DNA from: Calcarisporiella thermophila CBS 279.70
Lineage: Eukaryota > Calcarisporiellomycota
Assembly: GCF_041956535.1 (NCBI RefSeq)
Contig: NW_027192232.1
Coordinates: forward strand, 1-64,000
Length of the DNA stretch: 64,000 bases
Direction: 5' to 3'
Numbering within the stretch: position 1 is the first letter of the stretch; each line of letters begins with the position of its first letter. Under the pieces are notes generated by a model that saw only the letters and a list, made by a program, of their open reading frames with translations, ran no database searches and had not been told where the DNA came from. The translations under genes were made by a program, and so were the position numbers. Shown here in pieces: positions 33,118 through 46,002 of this stretch.

Positions 33118-36100
33118 TTATGAGGGCGGAGTATTCAACACATCCACATATCGTGATCTTGCCGGTCGACGGTGTCCCGCTGCCGAAGAGCTTCGGATTC
33201 CACCCGGTGGTGCTAAATGGCCAGATCCGCTTGGGCTCAGAGTGCCGCTTGAACGCCTCGTATCGCTTGGCATAGCTCTCTGACCCGGCGTCGACATCGG
33301 CCTGGGAGGTGCGCCTAATCCACCAGAAGCCGCATTCTCTTTGGACGCGTGGTCCAGCATCGAGGGGGTTGCAGATCGAGATTTGGGTGGGGGAGGAGGG
33401 GGGGCGGGTGCCTCTGAGGTGGCGCCGGCCTTCTTGTTAATCCACCGCTTCTGTGCTTCGTCGTAGTAGAACTGGTTTTCTTCGCCAAGGTTGGCGACAG
33501 GTGGGCCGGTGCGTCGACTAAAGAAACTGAACACGCTCCATCCTAGCGTAGTTAAGAAGAAAAAAATACATCAATGAAAGATGTTAGCCGGGGGAAGTCC
33601 AACGACTGAGCACTTATATATCCATTACCTTTTGACTCCTCCTTCCCCTCGGCTGCCTTGGTCTTCTTTTCTCCCTCTTCTTTCTTCTTCCTCTCTTCCT
33701 CTCCCTGTTGCTGTTCCTTCTTCCGTTGATTTGCGTTATTTCCAAGCCCTAGATCGTCGTCCAGTGGTGGATTTTCGGCTTGCTGCTGCTGCTGCTGCTG
33801 TTGCTGATTTTGATTGGAGGGCGTCGAGGGAACAGCAAATGGCATGGGCGATGGCACATAGCCCATGGGGGATATAAACCCGCTGGTGTCAAAATTGTCT
33901 TCAGCAGGCTGCTCGGCTGCATTCTCTGTTGTCTTTGCCCCGTGTTCATAGTGGGCCTCATCCTGTTGCGGCTGATACTGGCTATAGTCGGTATAGCCTG
34001 TGTAGTTGTCGGCAGAATACGGTGCTTGCTCATCTTGTTCTGTAGCCCCGTACGGTTGGTAGTATCCATAGTTGTTCTGTTGCTGTCCCTCCTGTTGATA
34101 CTGTTCTTGATACGACTGTGACTGATATTGGGAGTGCTCCTGCTGCTCCTGCTGTTGCTGTGTGTCGTTATTGTATTGAGACTCATAATAACCTCCATAA
34201 CCCGCATAGTCACCGGACTGGTTTGACCATTCGTTATAGGTGTATTGGCCAGGTTGCTGCTGCGGTTGCTGCTGATCTAGAGTCATCTGCCCATAAAACG
34301 CGTCATATTGAGCGGCAGCCTCACCCCCTGCTTGCCCACCATACTCTCCATAGCCGTTATATGCAGCGTAGCCGTACTGGTCGTTCTGCTCTCCGTCCGT
34401 TTCCGCAATTGGCGACATGATCGTTTGCCCTCCTGACATCAAGGATGCCCTCTTGTTCGCATTGTTCAGCTGATTTTCTTGAGCTCCAGGTACCTCTTCT
34501 GCCGGCTGCTCCTGTTTACTTGGTGTGAATGCCCGCAAGAAAGGAGATACCACTGAATTGGATAGCATGATGTTTGGAGTTTTGGCACGGCGAGCTGGCT
34601 CTACCTTCATGCCTGGAGTCGCCCGACCTGTCCTCATCTCGGCGGCGGAGGCGCTACGTGCCGGCACGTCGGTTGGAATTTGTGGCTGAAGCGGTGATTC
34701 CTGAACTACACCGGGGACCGCCGCATTCTCTTTAGCAGCTTTATCCTCTCCCACCTCATCGCCCGCAACAAACTTGTTAAGCTGCCCCTCGATGGAGCCC
34801 CAGATCGAATCGAGTGACGGTTTAGTCAGCATACTGCCAAGCCACGAACTCACCCCCTCATGCTCCACACTTCCAGAGCTATTCTGCTCTATTAATTCGC
34901 TCAGCTCTCGTAGCTTTTCCAAGAAACACTTGTGGAAGTATGGAGAGCCCTTCGTGTACACTTTCAGGAAATTGGCAATCGATTCACAATAGCGTCGAGC
35001 TTCGGTCAAATATCCTGAATCAGCAAGTCGCCAGGCATATATTAACTTGTAGGCGGATAAAAATGGTAGCGCGCCCGCGCAGCTACTCCCGCTCTTGAGG
35101 CAGAGCCCGAATTCATAGAGTTCTGTAAGGCGCAGGGCGTTCTCGTCCATAAACATTGACCAGCGTTTTGGATCGGCGCCGAGCAGAACAAGGCGCATAC
35201 GGGGGGTGTCAATCCCTGAATGGATGGACGATTGGGGAGAAAGTAAATAACATATATGAGCAGCCCCTATCCACCCGTGTGAGGCAAGCAAGTCCCCAAG
35301 TGCGGTCATGGCTGCTGTATCGCCGGTGGTGCGATTGGCCAGCACGAGTGTAAGGATCTCTCGCCATTTTGCCAACTTATCCTTGATAGAGCGGGAATTG
35401 TTACGATCGCCAGGAGTAAATGGAGACGAGACCATGCCCTCTTGCCCTGGGGTCGACTGCAGAATAGCTTGGGGATGCGCAAAAAGTTCCTGGATCGCTT
35501 GTTGGCCTCTCCCTGCAAATAGTGAATATAATACACGTAAACCCTCGCGATCACTAGATGAAATTACGGCGGATCGGGGCATTGGAGTTTCGCATAGTTC
35601 GCGGCGTGCAAATTCGCAGACAACTTCCTTCCACAAATCCCGGTTTACACAGCTACTGATAATCAGAGCATGGGGCCACATGTCTTCTTGTATAGCGTAT
35701 TTTACAGCCTCTGTGCGATCTCCCCGCAATAGCATTTCCTCAAGTGTATCAAGGCCGGTGTTTAGTGCTTTATTATCACGGAGCTGTTCTGTGTTTGGGA
35801 TGGAATCTGCAGGGACTGTGAAATTCTCTGGAGCAGCCGCTTTGGGAGGTGGCGCCAAATGTTTTCGCACAGCTTCCTCAGCCTTAAGACTATTGTAAAA
35901 TAGGCCAAGGTCAAAACTATCATTAATTTTGAAAAGGGAAAAAACGTTGTTTTACCATCCGGCTAAACCTTCATTTTCCAAGGTAATTTTAACTGCTTGC
36001 CACAATAAAATTGTGTCTTCGAGCTGTCTTCGATTCTCCCCTGATAATGTTTCAGTTTGGGCCATAAATTCGCTTATCTGCTGCTCCATGTATTTTATGG

Positions 36101-39100
36101 CATCTTTCCGCTTTGCTTTTACACCGCCTTTGTTGTTGTCTAGAAGAAGTGGACCGGGAAAAGCATCGAATCGCGATGGCTCCAATTCTTGGATAAGGTC
36201 TTTGATGCTGCGGATAAGGAGGTCACTTGGTACGACTTTATCGACAGGGCCGTTGGAAGTGGAAGTAAAGCGCTGTACTTTATGAGGGAACATCAAGATG
36301 GCCTTGCCTATCATGAATATGGTATAATGAGTATTATATCCCGATTCAATTTTAACGAAATTTACCTCCAAATCCAAACGTGATCAATGGGCACCCTCTA
36401 GATCTCCCAAGTGGGTCAGTATCAGCAATTGAGGCATGCATGTACTGCGACTGATTTTGTTCCGCGCCAGCATAGCCTGTATAGTCATACGGTTGGTCCT
36501 GCTGATAATAGGCCGAGTCACCATATTGCTGTGTATCATACTCTCCGTAAGTACCATATTGTCCCTCATGCTGCTGGTAGTATCCAGCACCAGTTTGTTG
36601 GTCGTAGTTTTGATTATAATAATCATAATTTTGATTATAGTAATCTTCGTATTGCTGCTGCTGCTGTTGCTCATACCCGCCCACTTGATCTTGGCCAAAC
36701 CACTCAATATTTTGTTGGTTATTTTCCATGTTATCTTGATAGGCCGGCTCAGTTGCTAAGGCGGGCGTCTCAGTTGATTCAGTAGAAGTTACAGCTGGCT
36801 GTTGGTACTCATATGCTCCATAGCTCATATAATCATACCCACTTTGGCTTGCATGAATTCCAGTATCCGCGAGTGCTGTGTTTGCGTGCTCGCCACTCAT
36901 CTGTGAAACTGCGTGCTCCTGCGTTCTTTGAGATATATCCTTCAGTTGTTGTTGCGGAGGTGATTGATGCTGTGACACAGGGGGGGCTTGATTATATGAG
37001 CCATGCATGTTATAATCAGTGCTATTACGGTTTGACGGCGGTTGGTGAACAGGTGCTTGAACAGGCGCTTGAACAGGGTATGGGCCGTATTTCTCATGTG
37101 TAAAGTCCTTGCTCGATCGAGTAGATGCCTCCTTTGGCGAATTAACTGACGGTATCTGAAGAGGCATTGGAGGCCCTTGATCAAAGGCATTATGATCAAC
37201 ACTGTTTCTAGCTGAAGGAATGCGTTCGGAGGATACAGATTGTGCTGATAGTGAGCCACGCTTATTTTTTGCAAGCTCGACGCTTAATCTCTTGGCAGGA
37301 AGTTCCTGCAATATCGGAGGGGAAGTTTGGTACTGTTGTTGTGGGGGTGGAGGTTGGTACATGCTGTAATCGGTGCTGCTTCGAGTTGAGAGAGGATACT
37401 TAGAAGAAGGCGGCTGAACTGAAAACGGACTTGGTATACTCTGGGTTGATTCACGGCTTGCTCTCCTAATTTCCTGTTGCATGGAGGGCTGATGGGAAAT
37501 TTGATTTTGATGTGGAGCTGGTTGTTCAAATAATTGGGCAGGGGGCTTTGCTAGCTCATTCTTCCCTTCAGGCTGTGACGATTTCTTAACGCTGTGCACA
37601 TCTCCTAAGTTCTGCGCTTCTTGTTCACGGGGATATATTTGATTGTCATAAATAGTATCGGTAGCCTCGATTCCAGAGTATGTCTCGTGATCAGCGGGAG
37701 TAGCATCAGGATTTAACATAGACTGATCAGAGTAATACTGCTGTCCATACGCATCATATCCATAATTATACCATCCATTGTCTCCGCCAGCAGCCACTTG
37801 GCTCTGATCCTGGATGGGAGGAGAAGCTACGGTTGCAATATTTTGTATGTCAGAGTGTTTTTCATTCTCGTCTCCAAGTACAACTTCATTAACAGGTTGA
37901 CGAGGGGGGCCATCGAGAGAATCATCAATATCTGCATCAGTTCTCTCGCCGATAACCGAATCTCCAGCGGGCACTTGATGATCATTCCCAGGGATAGAAG
38001 AGTTTTGGTCTTCTGTTGCCGATAAAAGCATCGTCTCCTGATTCTCAGTTATTACCATTCCTACACCATCACCAGACACTTCGTCAGAAGTTGAATGATG
38101 TTCAAAAAGCACTTGCTCATTCATCATTTCGGGTACATCAGCAGTAATAGTGGGTTCGGGGGTTTTCTCCTCTATGGCAGCAGTGATAATAGGGACAGCA
38201 GATGTGGTGGTGGAAGCTTGATTTTGTAGTTCAGGAAAAGGAGAATCTTGGATATCAGGGACATTATCGGACATTGGTTCTTAGAGAAAAATACACAGCG
38301 GTAAATTCGACGATGTCATAATAAATAAAGCAAAAGATGAAGGCAAGAAACTTACCAAATGTCTCGAGTCTCGAATCTGTCTGTGTGTCGGCCCAAGAAT
38401 GCACTTCCTTTGTTTCTTCCATAGTATTCTCTTGATCTACAGTTGATTTATTTGGGTCAGCCTTTAAGAGATCCATATCACCTCCTGCTGTTAAAAACTC
38501 TGGATATGCACCGTAGTCATAAGATTGGTGTTGTTGTTGCTGCTGCTGCTGTTGCTGCTGCTGTTGTTGTATTTGCGGTGGCTGTACTTGATTCTTTGCA
38601 GACTCCTGAGCGAAGGGGCTATCTTTTGACAGTTGAGATTTTGAGTCGTGCATGGTTTCCCACTGTTGCTGCGGTTGCGATAACTGCTGCTGTTGCTCAA
38701 CTCCATACATATTTTCATTTATACCCCATTGTTGCTGAGATTGCCCTTCGGTGGCATAATGTCCATAATACTCCATTCCTTGTTCCGAGTGCATTTGATT
38801 ATCAGTGTAATGGTAATTATGCCAATCACCCTCAGGTGTATTAGCGTAGTAATCGGCACCCTGTGCATAGTAATTCTGGTGATCTTGAGTTTCCCCCGTA
38901 GCCACGGGGTGCTGTGCGTAATATCCCTGGAAATATGATTGATTGACATCTTGCCCTTGCTGAGGCTGCTCGTAATAAGATTGTTGCATATATCCGCTTG
39001 CATTATAATCGTAATTATACCAATTGCCTTCATCCTGGTGCGTTTGTTGCTGTTGCGTTTGCGGTTGAAATTGGCCTGAGATTGAGGATGGTTCAGGGGT

Positions 39101-39553
39101 TGGTGTGGAAATTTGTGCATTCGCAGGCGAAAAGGTAATCGGTTGTGCGGATGGGGATGTTACAGCGACGTTGGGAGTAGGTTGGGAATACAAACTCTGT
39201 GATGAATTGTACGTATTTCCAACGATCTGTGGACCGGCAGCTATCGGATTCTCAGTAGGAACCAGAGATGCCGGTTGTGAAGTGCTTTTTAACTGACTAA
39301 AGAAATCATCATTTGCTGGCACTTCTCCAAATAAAGATGACGAAGGTTCATATGCTATTTCGTTGGTTGGCGCTGCAACTGGTACTGAAGGAAGCTCTGA
39401 TTGCTTCGTGTGTGGTGTTGCAGTCTTAGGGGTCGATTTGATGTTAGAGGTGGTAAGGGAAATGGATGAGAAAGGATCGTCGGATGTTCCCTCGCTAAAA
39501 AATGGGATTGGCTCGTCTTCGGCCACGGACTTATCTTCCTTTGTAGTTGACAT
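33118..39553 (-). CDS. SEC16: COPII coat scaffold SEC16
   Basis: Exons 39553-38356, 38279-36366, 36307-35956, 35916-33629 and 33542-33118; 2058 aa, a typical Sec16 size. The start follows from MSTTKEDKS with no earlier in-frame ATG in the exon. The first half is disordered, rich in Gln, Tyr, Ser and Pro, with CAG-type poly-Gln tracts. The central conserved domain begins at about residue 1025 (GCPLITFGFGGKAILMFPHK) and continues through the ancestral coatomer element helices (GLDTLEEMLLRGDRTEAVKY, WPHALIISSCVNRDLWKEVV, YLTEARRYCESIANFLK). The C-terminal region ends in the conserved ENQFYYDEAQKRWINKKAG. Sec16 marks ER exit sites and organises Sec23/24/13/31 and Sar1. It is convergent with the zinc-cluster gene at 27-30 kb, with the tRNA between. 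Confidence 0.95.
38530..38577 (-). repeat. CAG/CAA trinucleotide tract encoding poly-Gln in SEC16
   Basis: About 16 consecutive Gln codons, mostly CAG with CAA interruptions, in exon 1. Shorter Gln tracts lie near 36653-36672 and 33778-33806 in the same gene. Such tracts vary in length between strains. Confidence 0.8.
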
Positions 39554-40585
39554 TAGAAAGGAGAGATCGTCGTGGAAAACAAGCAATTACAAGCGGGATG
39601 GTGAAGTAGTTATCGATTATGCTCTTCTCTCAAAATCAAGTGATATAAGAGAGCACTCCGCGATTTTTTATCGTCAACCGGGTTCATTCAGAAGACACCA
39701 CGTCATAAGAGCCCTTATGTAAACCGGGTCTGAAACTCTTCTGATCCTTTGGAATAATCAAATAAATTCAACCAAGAATTCAAGAAACTCCAGGTTTTGA
39801 ATTTTAATTGCCAAGGAAAGCTTTTCATCAAGAGGTTAAACGGATCTATGATACTTCAAATATACCGAGAAATGATGCCTTTTGTCCCTACTATTACCAA
39901 TTCACTTTCTGGAGTATGGTCCCCTATAATTTAATTTGATATGATGCTTTTAGGAATTAGAAGCAAAAAAATCCCATACCCTTACAGAGCATTAATACCG
40001 TTTTAGAAAGAATATTTAAATTGGCATACCAGGCGTTGATTTGTAAATGCGATGGCCTCAAAACATTTTTTTACTAATATCAACGTGTACTTTTACTTAA
40101 AATTATTACCCCTTTAGATGCTTTGTGCAATTACGACACATACAGAATAGCTTAATAAATGGTCTAATTGTTTAGGTATTGTATAAAAACGCCTATGAAG
40201 TTGCTCAATGGAAAACTTGCCGTTATTGGTGGCTGAGGACATATTAGACAATGATAACCATAGCTTATCTGGCATGATAATTACACTAGGGTCCTTAGTA
40301 TTAGCTTGACACGGTTGAAGAGGTGATATTTAAAATATAGGAAGGATGCAAAAATTGGCATCAATATTTGATTTTTTTTATAATCATTTCAATAGATGCT
40401 TGGTATACTAATTTCTTGTTTTCTCATTCCTTACAAAAAATTGAAGCAATTTAAGAAAGGTACATCTCCAAAATAACACGATTTGAGAAAAGTATAAATT
40501 ATGATTAAATAATGGGAGATTTGGGATTTACATATACATTAATGAGTGAGATAGAGCAAAACGAATTGAGATTTTTTTGCCATGT
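39554..40585. other. Intergenic, AT-rich
   Basis: SEC16 promoter side, then the 3' region of the next zinc-cluster gene. No frame, RNA gene or repeat that I can support. Confidence 0.5.
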
Positions 40586-42529
40586 TCACCACCCATAGTT
40601 AGCTATAATGGATTTAAGTTGTTCCAACGAAATGTGTACCTTCTCTGTCAACTCGCGAGTATGCTGCTCAATACCTAGCGTGTTTACGCAAGGTAGTATT
40701 CGCAATATCCAGAGAAGATGCCATAAGGCTTCGGGTATTCGCTCATGCGGGAACGATGGGTCCTGAATCAACCATATCAGTGCATCATATGCAACACTAA
40801 GCACACCAATAAGATCCCACACAAGACATTGTGCATCCAATTCGATCACTTTCGATACAAGTTCCACAATACGACAGGCGCCTTTCATGCACAACTCGCG
40901 TCGCTCATTGTCTCCAGGTTTTTCCTCTTCACAACCCTCCGAAACTGGTAGACCTATCCGGATCAAGAGTGAGAGATAGATGGTCTCATAGCTGGATCGG
41001 AGGGCAAAACATTGGGGATCGTTTCCACTTTCTCGCAGCTCGGAAGGGCGGTGTTCATGTAAGCGGGAAAGAAGCCTCCATGCTTCACGTGCGAACCCCT
41101 CCTCCTCACGCTCTCGCCTTCCACCAAGAAGAAGAAGCTGTCGAATCATCTTAACTAGCTGGGTTATCACTGAACCATGTACCGCCACCACCGGATTTTC
41201 ATGCGGTAGCCGAGAAATTTGTCCCGGCTCCCAGTTTGAAGGGAGCCACCAGTTCGCAAAATTCCCAAATATAATGTTACAACCTTCGAGAAACATAACA
41301 CCGTGAGACGCACGCCGGTATACCTCGTCAACATAGGGTAGATTGTTATCGTACAATGCGGTATTGATAGGTTGTTCGAGGTGTTGCCTTGCTAGGTAGA
41401 GATAGTTACTCTTTTCACCTTCGTATAGAGAACAAATGTGCATGGCCATAAATGATATGACAACTGAGAGCGTTGCATTGTCGAAGTGTTCGCTCTATAG
41501 AAACATAAATCATCAACCAAGAATCAAGAGATACGCGAAAGATTCCGCTTTTTTCTAGAGATATTAGAGTAAATTAGCGAAAGGATATTTACTGCCAAGT
41601 GTTTTGCATGTCTAAAAGCATATTCAGAAATAACTTTAAGCCGCGCATCCTTCACTCCGCGTCGTAGTTCGTGCCTCGCCGACCATGCCATCGATGAATA
41701 GCGCAAGAGTTGATCAAGCGTCGCATTTTGAAACTCCCAAAGAAATCTCTGACGATTTAGGATACGGTATGGGAAGAAACAGTCGCAAAATGACACGGCC
41801 AAGTGAAGTAACAAAGTTTTAGGGAATTGTTTTTCGAATTCCAGCGGGTAGGCCAGGTCATTGGTAAGTTGTGGAGAAGAGCAGCGTTGCTTGCGCAGGG
41901 AATTATCAGAAATGAGCCCGTATCTCCATATAAGCCGTGTCTTAAATGCCCGAAATGCATCATCTTTAAACAAATAAACATCTCGAATAACAGGCTCTCC
42001 CCCCCATTTACTACCACTTTCACCTAACTTTTTGACAGCCCGCAGCAGATCTGAAATACTTGAGACCCCAGTGTCGATTCGTAGGATGTTTTTATGAGTG
42101 TTCGCGACGCTCCAGCCTTGCGGTAGCCCTTCAAGCTTTAGCTGCGTCGAAGGCAGAATTCCGCTTACTAGAAGGTGACCTACACTATCTTTTAATTTAT
42201 CTTCTAGTTCACGAACTCGTCGTGTAAACTGTCCAAGTCGTTGTGAGAACACTTGCACGAAATTTATTTGATTAGTTGTGCTGGGTGGATAATAACATTC
42301 GACACCAGTCGATAGACAACGTGAACAAGCAGCTATTTCCATGGTACATCGTGCCTAAGCGAAATGATAATGAAGAAGCTTTGAAACTAAAATAACTCCA
42401 ATGTATCTTTTTCAGCATCGGGCATCATCTCACCTTACGTCGCCGACATTCTAGACATGCATTTATCGAGCGGGTCGCATTCTCAGTCTCATCAAAATAA
42501 TCCGCAGTGTCCTCCAACTCATTCGACAT
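40586..42529 (-). CDS. Zn(II)2Cys6 transcription factor, 588 aa, paralogue of the 21-23 kb gene
   Basis: Exons 42529-42434, 42354-41593 and 41494-40586, all phase 0. An acidic 24-residue start precedes the cluster: CLECRRRK joins ARCTMEIAAC, then SRCLSTGVEC (2-6-6-2-6). A coiled segment (LGQFTRRVRELEDKL) follows, then LPQGWSVANTHKN and ILRIDTGVSSISDLLRAVK, the linker motif shared with the other zinc-cluster proteins here. The rest is helical. Exon 3 opens with SEHFDNATLSVVISF, aligning to EELFDKPSLSTVIGF of the paralogue at the same intron position. It is probably a nuclear regulator with unknown targets. AT-richer at the DNA level than the two large zinc-cluster genes. Confidence 0.82.
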
Positions 42530-44130
42530 GTTTTCCTTTGAAATGAATGATGAATTCTTGGAGCCTTTCTTATAAGGCCTGTTAGGCACGGTTGGAATGC
42601 CAATAACCGGTGTGTAGCTTATTCTTTATTTTCACCGGTATGAGAAAATTATCGTGCCCTAATCTCATTCACCATTTAAAGCAATAAACTAATTTTATTT
42701 TAAGCCCCGTTTGGCCATAGACGGGCTGATTTTGGATTAACAAACTCGCCGATTCATTAAGCCACTAAAATCATTAAGCTTGTCAAAAATAATTAATAAA
42801 ACAAACCCGCTCATATTATACAGTTTTCGCACGACGTTCAACGTTCTATTCAATGCATGTATACTTTCACTGTAGGTTTGGGTGCATTCTGCCTAATTCC
42901 TACTCAATATTGCGACCCACAACCGGTGAATGATGGGAATGGAATATGGGGTTAGTTTAACTTCTGATCTTGATGGATTTCCATCACACAATCAGGTATC
43001 ACATGAACATTTCTAGATGTTTAGCTCAGATGCACTCTATTCATTATTGACAAATTTACTGATTGTCCAATCTTCGCTTGTAATTTAACTTATGTTGGCG
43101 GATGAATTTGTGCATTTGGTTTAAAATGCTGGCTATAAGCTTTGCATTCATCTAGCACGTATTGCTCCTATTCATAACCTCACTGGTTATGCTGCCACTT
43201 TGATGACTCAATCACTATGCAATCAATTCTCCAAAAAAGTGATATTCTAAGATGTTTTCGGTCAGTGACTACTTTCTCCGAGCTATGAACTCTAATGAAC
43301 ATATCACTAAAAGCGAGATAAGCCTCAGGTGGAAATACATTGCTATCTTGGCGATGGTTAACCGATTGCGACAAGGAAAAGTAATCGAAAGCGATCGCAA
43401 ACATGCGTAGCATCAATTGTAATATGAACCTATCATAAATTACTCGTGAGAAAGGTTTTTCATATATTAAAAATATTATTATATTAAAAAACAAATGATG
43501 CAATTTGAGCTAATGTTTTGAGGCACTGGGAATGAATATAGTCTATAAATTTCGCTAATATTTTTACTACTTTTTTTTTCCTTACTTTTAACATACCTGA
43601 AAATTCGGTTTTCAAATTGGGAGCTAAACGTAAATTTACCTAAAATAACGCATATACAACATTAGTGTAAACCTCTCCGTTTCACGGCCAATTACACTTT
43701 TTAAAGTCTATACTTATTCGAGAGGATAAAGTGAATACCGGACTTATATGTGCAATGATTTATAAGCTGTATGTACTTTATCAATTAATGGTAGTAGGGA
43801 CATCTTAGTGCATTATATTTAAGAAAAAAAATTGGTTCGTAAACCGATGGTGAGTTAACTGCCGAGAAGGGTGGTTCATTATTCCTTTAGCTAGCTTATG
43901 AACCTTCCTATTGTGTGAGTATTAGAAAATATAATTTTCAAACCTATCAAAATTGTTAGTCTTTTTATTAATATTAAATAGATACTGGATATTTTAAACA
44001 GCGGTGAAGGTGGATTAAAACATTATAATATGCCTTTATTAGTGATGTAAGGTTGTAAAAAATGGAATTATATGTAATTAGCTCTACAATATAATAGTTC
44101 GATTTTTGGTCAATTAGAGGGATACTCTTC
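42530..44130. other. AT-rich intergenic at the edge of the secreted-protein block
   Basis: About 1.6 kb with no supported gene. A 106-codon open frame on the minus strand (43180-43503) has no ATG at its start, no signal peptide and no family resemblance. Confidence 0.45.
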
Positions 44131-44487
44131 TCAACGAGGCACTAAGCATTCACCGCCCAAATATTCGCCACTCAGCTCGAACGTAAACTCTCCATCTCGA
44201 GTCACGACGGGGAACTCGTTGAGACAAAGAGGGATCTTACGCTTCTTGAACGACCCTTTACCTCGCTTTTCTAACGGCGTATGACTGAAAGTCAGTCCGT
44301 TAACGCTGACGCATGAATCACCAAAGGACGCCGCCCCCTTTACATGATAGGTGCCATGTCCCGATACTGGGACTAAGATCGGCTTACATAGGGACGCCGT
44401 TGAGCTTATTACGTCTGGAGAATCCCGCTTTTCCAGGGGGAAAGCGAAGGTGAGGCCAGCGAAAAGAGAGAAAATGGCCAGACGCAT
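44131..44487 (-). CDS. Small secreted two-module protein 1 (118 aa)
   Basis: Intronless. Signal peptide MRLAIFSLFAGLTFA, then PLEKR, a possible Kex2-type cut site, and a second PLEKR at residues 71-75. The mature part has exactly four Cys (34, 59, 88, 114), spaced C-x24-C and C-x25-C, the same as in the proteins at 45385-46002 and 48454-48837. Each Cys pair brackets a similar strand pattern: GTYHVKGAASFGDSCVSV in module 1 and GEFTFELSGEYLGGECL in module 2. A basic linker (GKGSFKKRK) separates the modules. I recognise no known family; two small beta-type modules, each with one disulphide, would fit. Function unknown. The TATA box is at 44571-44577. Confidence 0.78.
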   Translation of the reverse strand: MRLAIFSLFAGLTFAFPLEKRDSPDVISSTASLCKPILVPVSGHGTYHVKGAASFGDSCVSVNGLTFSHTPLEKRGKGSFKKRKIPLCLNEFPVVTRDGEFTFELSGEYLGGECLVPR

Positions 44488-45384
44488 GCTGTCGTATACT
44501 AATGGAATTATAGGTTTGGACTATGGGAGTATATTCGGTGAAGTAACGATCGAGTTTCAATTGTTTTTCTTTTTATACTCGCCTTATAGTTGGACTATCG
44601 CTTCGGACTAGGGCATCTAGCAAAATGTGCCATGGCTGGCAAATACCTTCAGAGGGGTAATTTTACAAACAACATGGTAGCAAATTTGATGGGATAATTT
44701 CAGATCTTACCCTTGAATGCAGCGATCAGCGCTAGATTATCCGAAACTTATTTTGGAACCGAGAGTAATTCACCCTGGAATATGCGCATATGGACGCCTG
44801 CAAATTATTTTAGCTCCATCTACTATTTTCAACGGTTCATCTCATCGAGATTCAACTCTAAGCTCATTTCTCGTCGCAATTTGTTTGCTATTAGCCCATG
44901 GGTTGAATTATCAATTTTTGCTTAGCCTGCAATCACTGGTACCGATCCAGGTTGCACGGATCAGTGAATTTCCTATGTCAGAAGGAAAACTTGCAATCTT
45001 GAAAGTACTAGACCATATCAGTAGGATGAGAGAAAAGGCCGCACTCATCTAGTATCACTAGCCACTACTTAAGCACGCACAAACGTGTAATTCAACCTTA
45101 GACTATATTGTTTTTTTAACCCGAAAATAAGGTAATCAGCAATAAGATTATCGAAAGTTTTGGATTTAGTTAGAGTCAAAGAGGGGAAGTGGGATAAATA
45201 AAAATGTGGCACCAATAAACTAACAAAATTTAGCAAACTAAATTGTCAAAACAGACAATTTGAGAAGAATACATAGGCTCTTTATTTAATGAGCGATTGT
45301 AACCAAATATATCGTAAAATACTTATCGATTCTTATTTCATTGTCAAATGATCACATTAAAATGATAATATGATCAGTTGGAAC
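44488..45384. other. Intergenic between secreted proteins 1 and 2
   Basis: Holds the promoter of protein 1 (TATA at 44571). An ATG-started 111-codon frame on the plus strand (44717-45052) shows no signal peptide, known domain or relative and is not annotated. Confidence 0.45.
44571..44577 (-). promoter_or_regulatory. TATA box, secreted protein 1
   Basis: TATAAAA on the minus strand, about 85 bp upstream of the ATG at 44487. Confidence 0.55.
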
Positions 45385-46002
45385 TTATCGAACATGCGTT
45401 AACTTAGAACGGAGTGGACGCAGGCAATCCTCATTCCGATACTTGGCTAGGATTGAAAAGTCATACGTGCCAACTTTATCCATTGCAGGGAAGCTATCGG
45501 CACAAAGCGAGATTTCGGATTTCGAATTTTTATCGGCTCGTATAGGCATGGGAGGGGGAGGGACAGCGATAGTTTCGTAAACTATTTCTTCAACATAGGG
45601 AGTGGAAGTAGTACATCTACCGGTGGTGTCGGGATATATGGTTATAGGGCGAGGCGTAATGGGCGATATCGTAGGGGTCAAGATAGGAGGAGGAATAGGA
45701 GGAGGAGGGGGGCCCCATTGATACCAAGTTGTGGTGGTCACCGAAGTCCTTGCGGGAGACATAACAATAAAGTAGTTTTGCACGGACACACAATTCCCGT
45801 CATAATACGCTGTACCGCGGATTTTAAACTGCCCATTTTTCGGGACGCTTAAACGAACTGGTGAACACAAATGAACCCTACGGGAATCTCCAGTAGTCAG
45901 AAATCCGACTCTGGGATCGTTACTAGTGTCTACCGCAGGGCGAGGTAAATAGAAAGCAAGAGTAAAATGTAAAAAGGCCAAAAGACAGAAGGTGCGATAC
46001 AT
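45385..46002 (-). CDS. Small secreted two-module protein 2 with Pro-rich insertion (205 aa)
   Basis: Intronless. Signal peptide MYRTFCLLAFLHFTLAF. Mature Cys 46, 71, 167 and 193 keep the C-x24-C and C-x25-C spacing of the family; a fifth Cys (130) lies in the insertion. Module 1 (NGQFKIRGTAYYDGNCVSV) and module 2 (VGTYDFSILAKYRNEDCL) match those of the other two proteins, including I-x-L-C then FP before the second module. Between the modules sits an insertion of about 60 residues, rich in Pro and Thr (PPPPPIPPPILTPT). Dibasic sites are absent near the N-terminus. Function unknown. It is followed downstream by protein 1 and lies 3' of the receptor gene, all on the same strand. TATA box at 46071-46078. 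Confidence 0.78.
   Translation of the reverse strand: MYRTFCLLAFLHFTLAFYLPRPAVDTSNDPRVGFLTTGDSRRVHLCSPVRLSVPKNGQFKIRGTAYYDGNCVSVQNYFIVMSPARTSVTTTTWYQWGPPPPPIPPPILTPTISPITPRPITIYPDTTGRCTTSTPYVEEIVYETIAVPPPPMPIRADKNSKSEISLCADSFPAMDKVGTYDFSILAKYRNEDCLRPLRSKLTHVR

Noticed and set aside
43180-43503. 106-codon minus-strand frame in the AT-rich block
   Set aside because: No ATG at its start, no signal peptide or family resemblance; a faint likeness to a receptor TM6 was too weak to keep.
44717-45052. 111-codon plus-strand frame between secreted proteins 1 and 2
   Set aside because: Starts with ATG, but no domain, no relative in the window and no promoter signal beyond chance.
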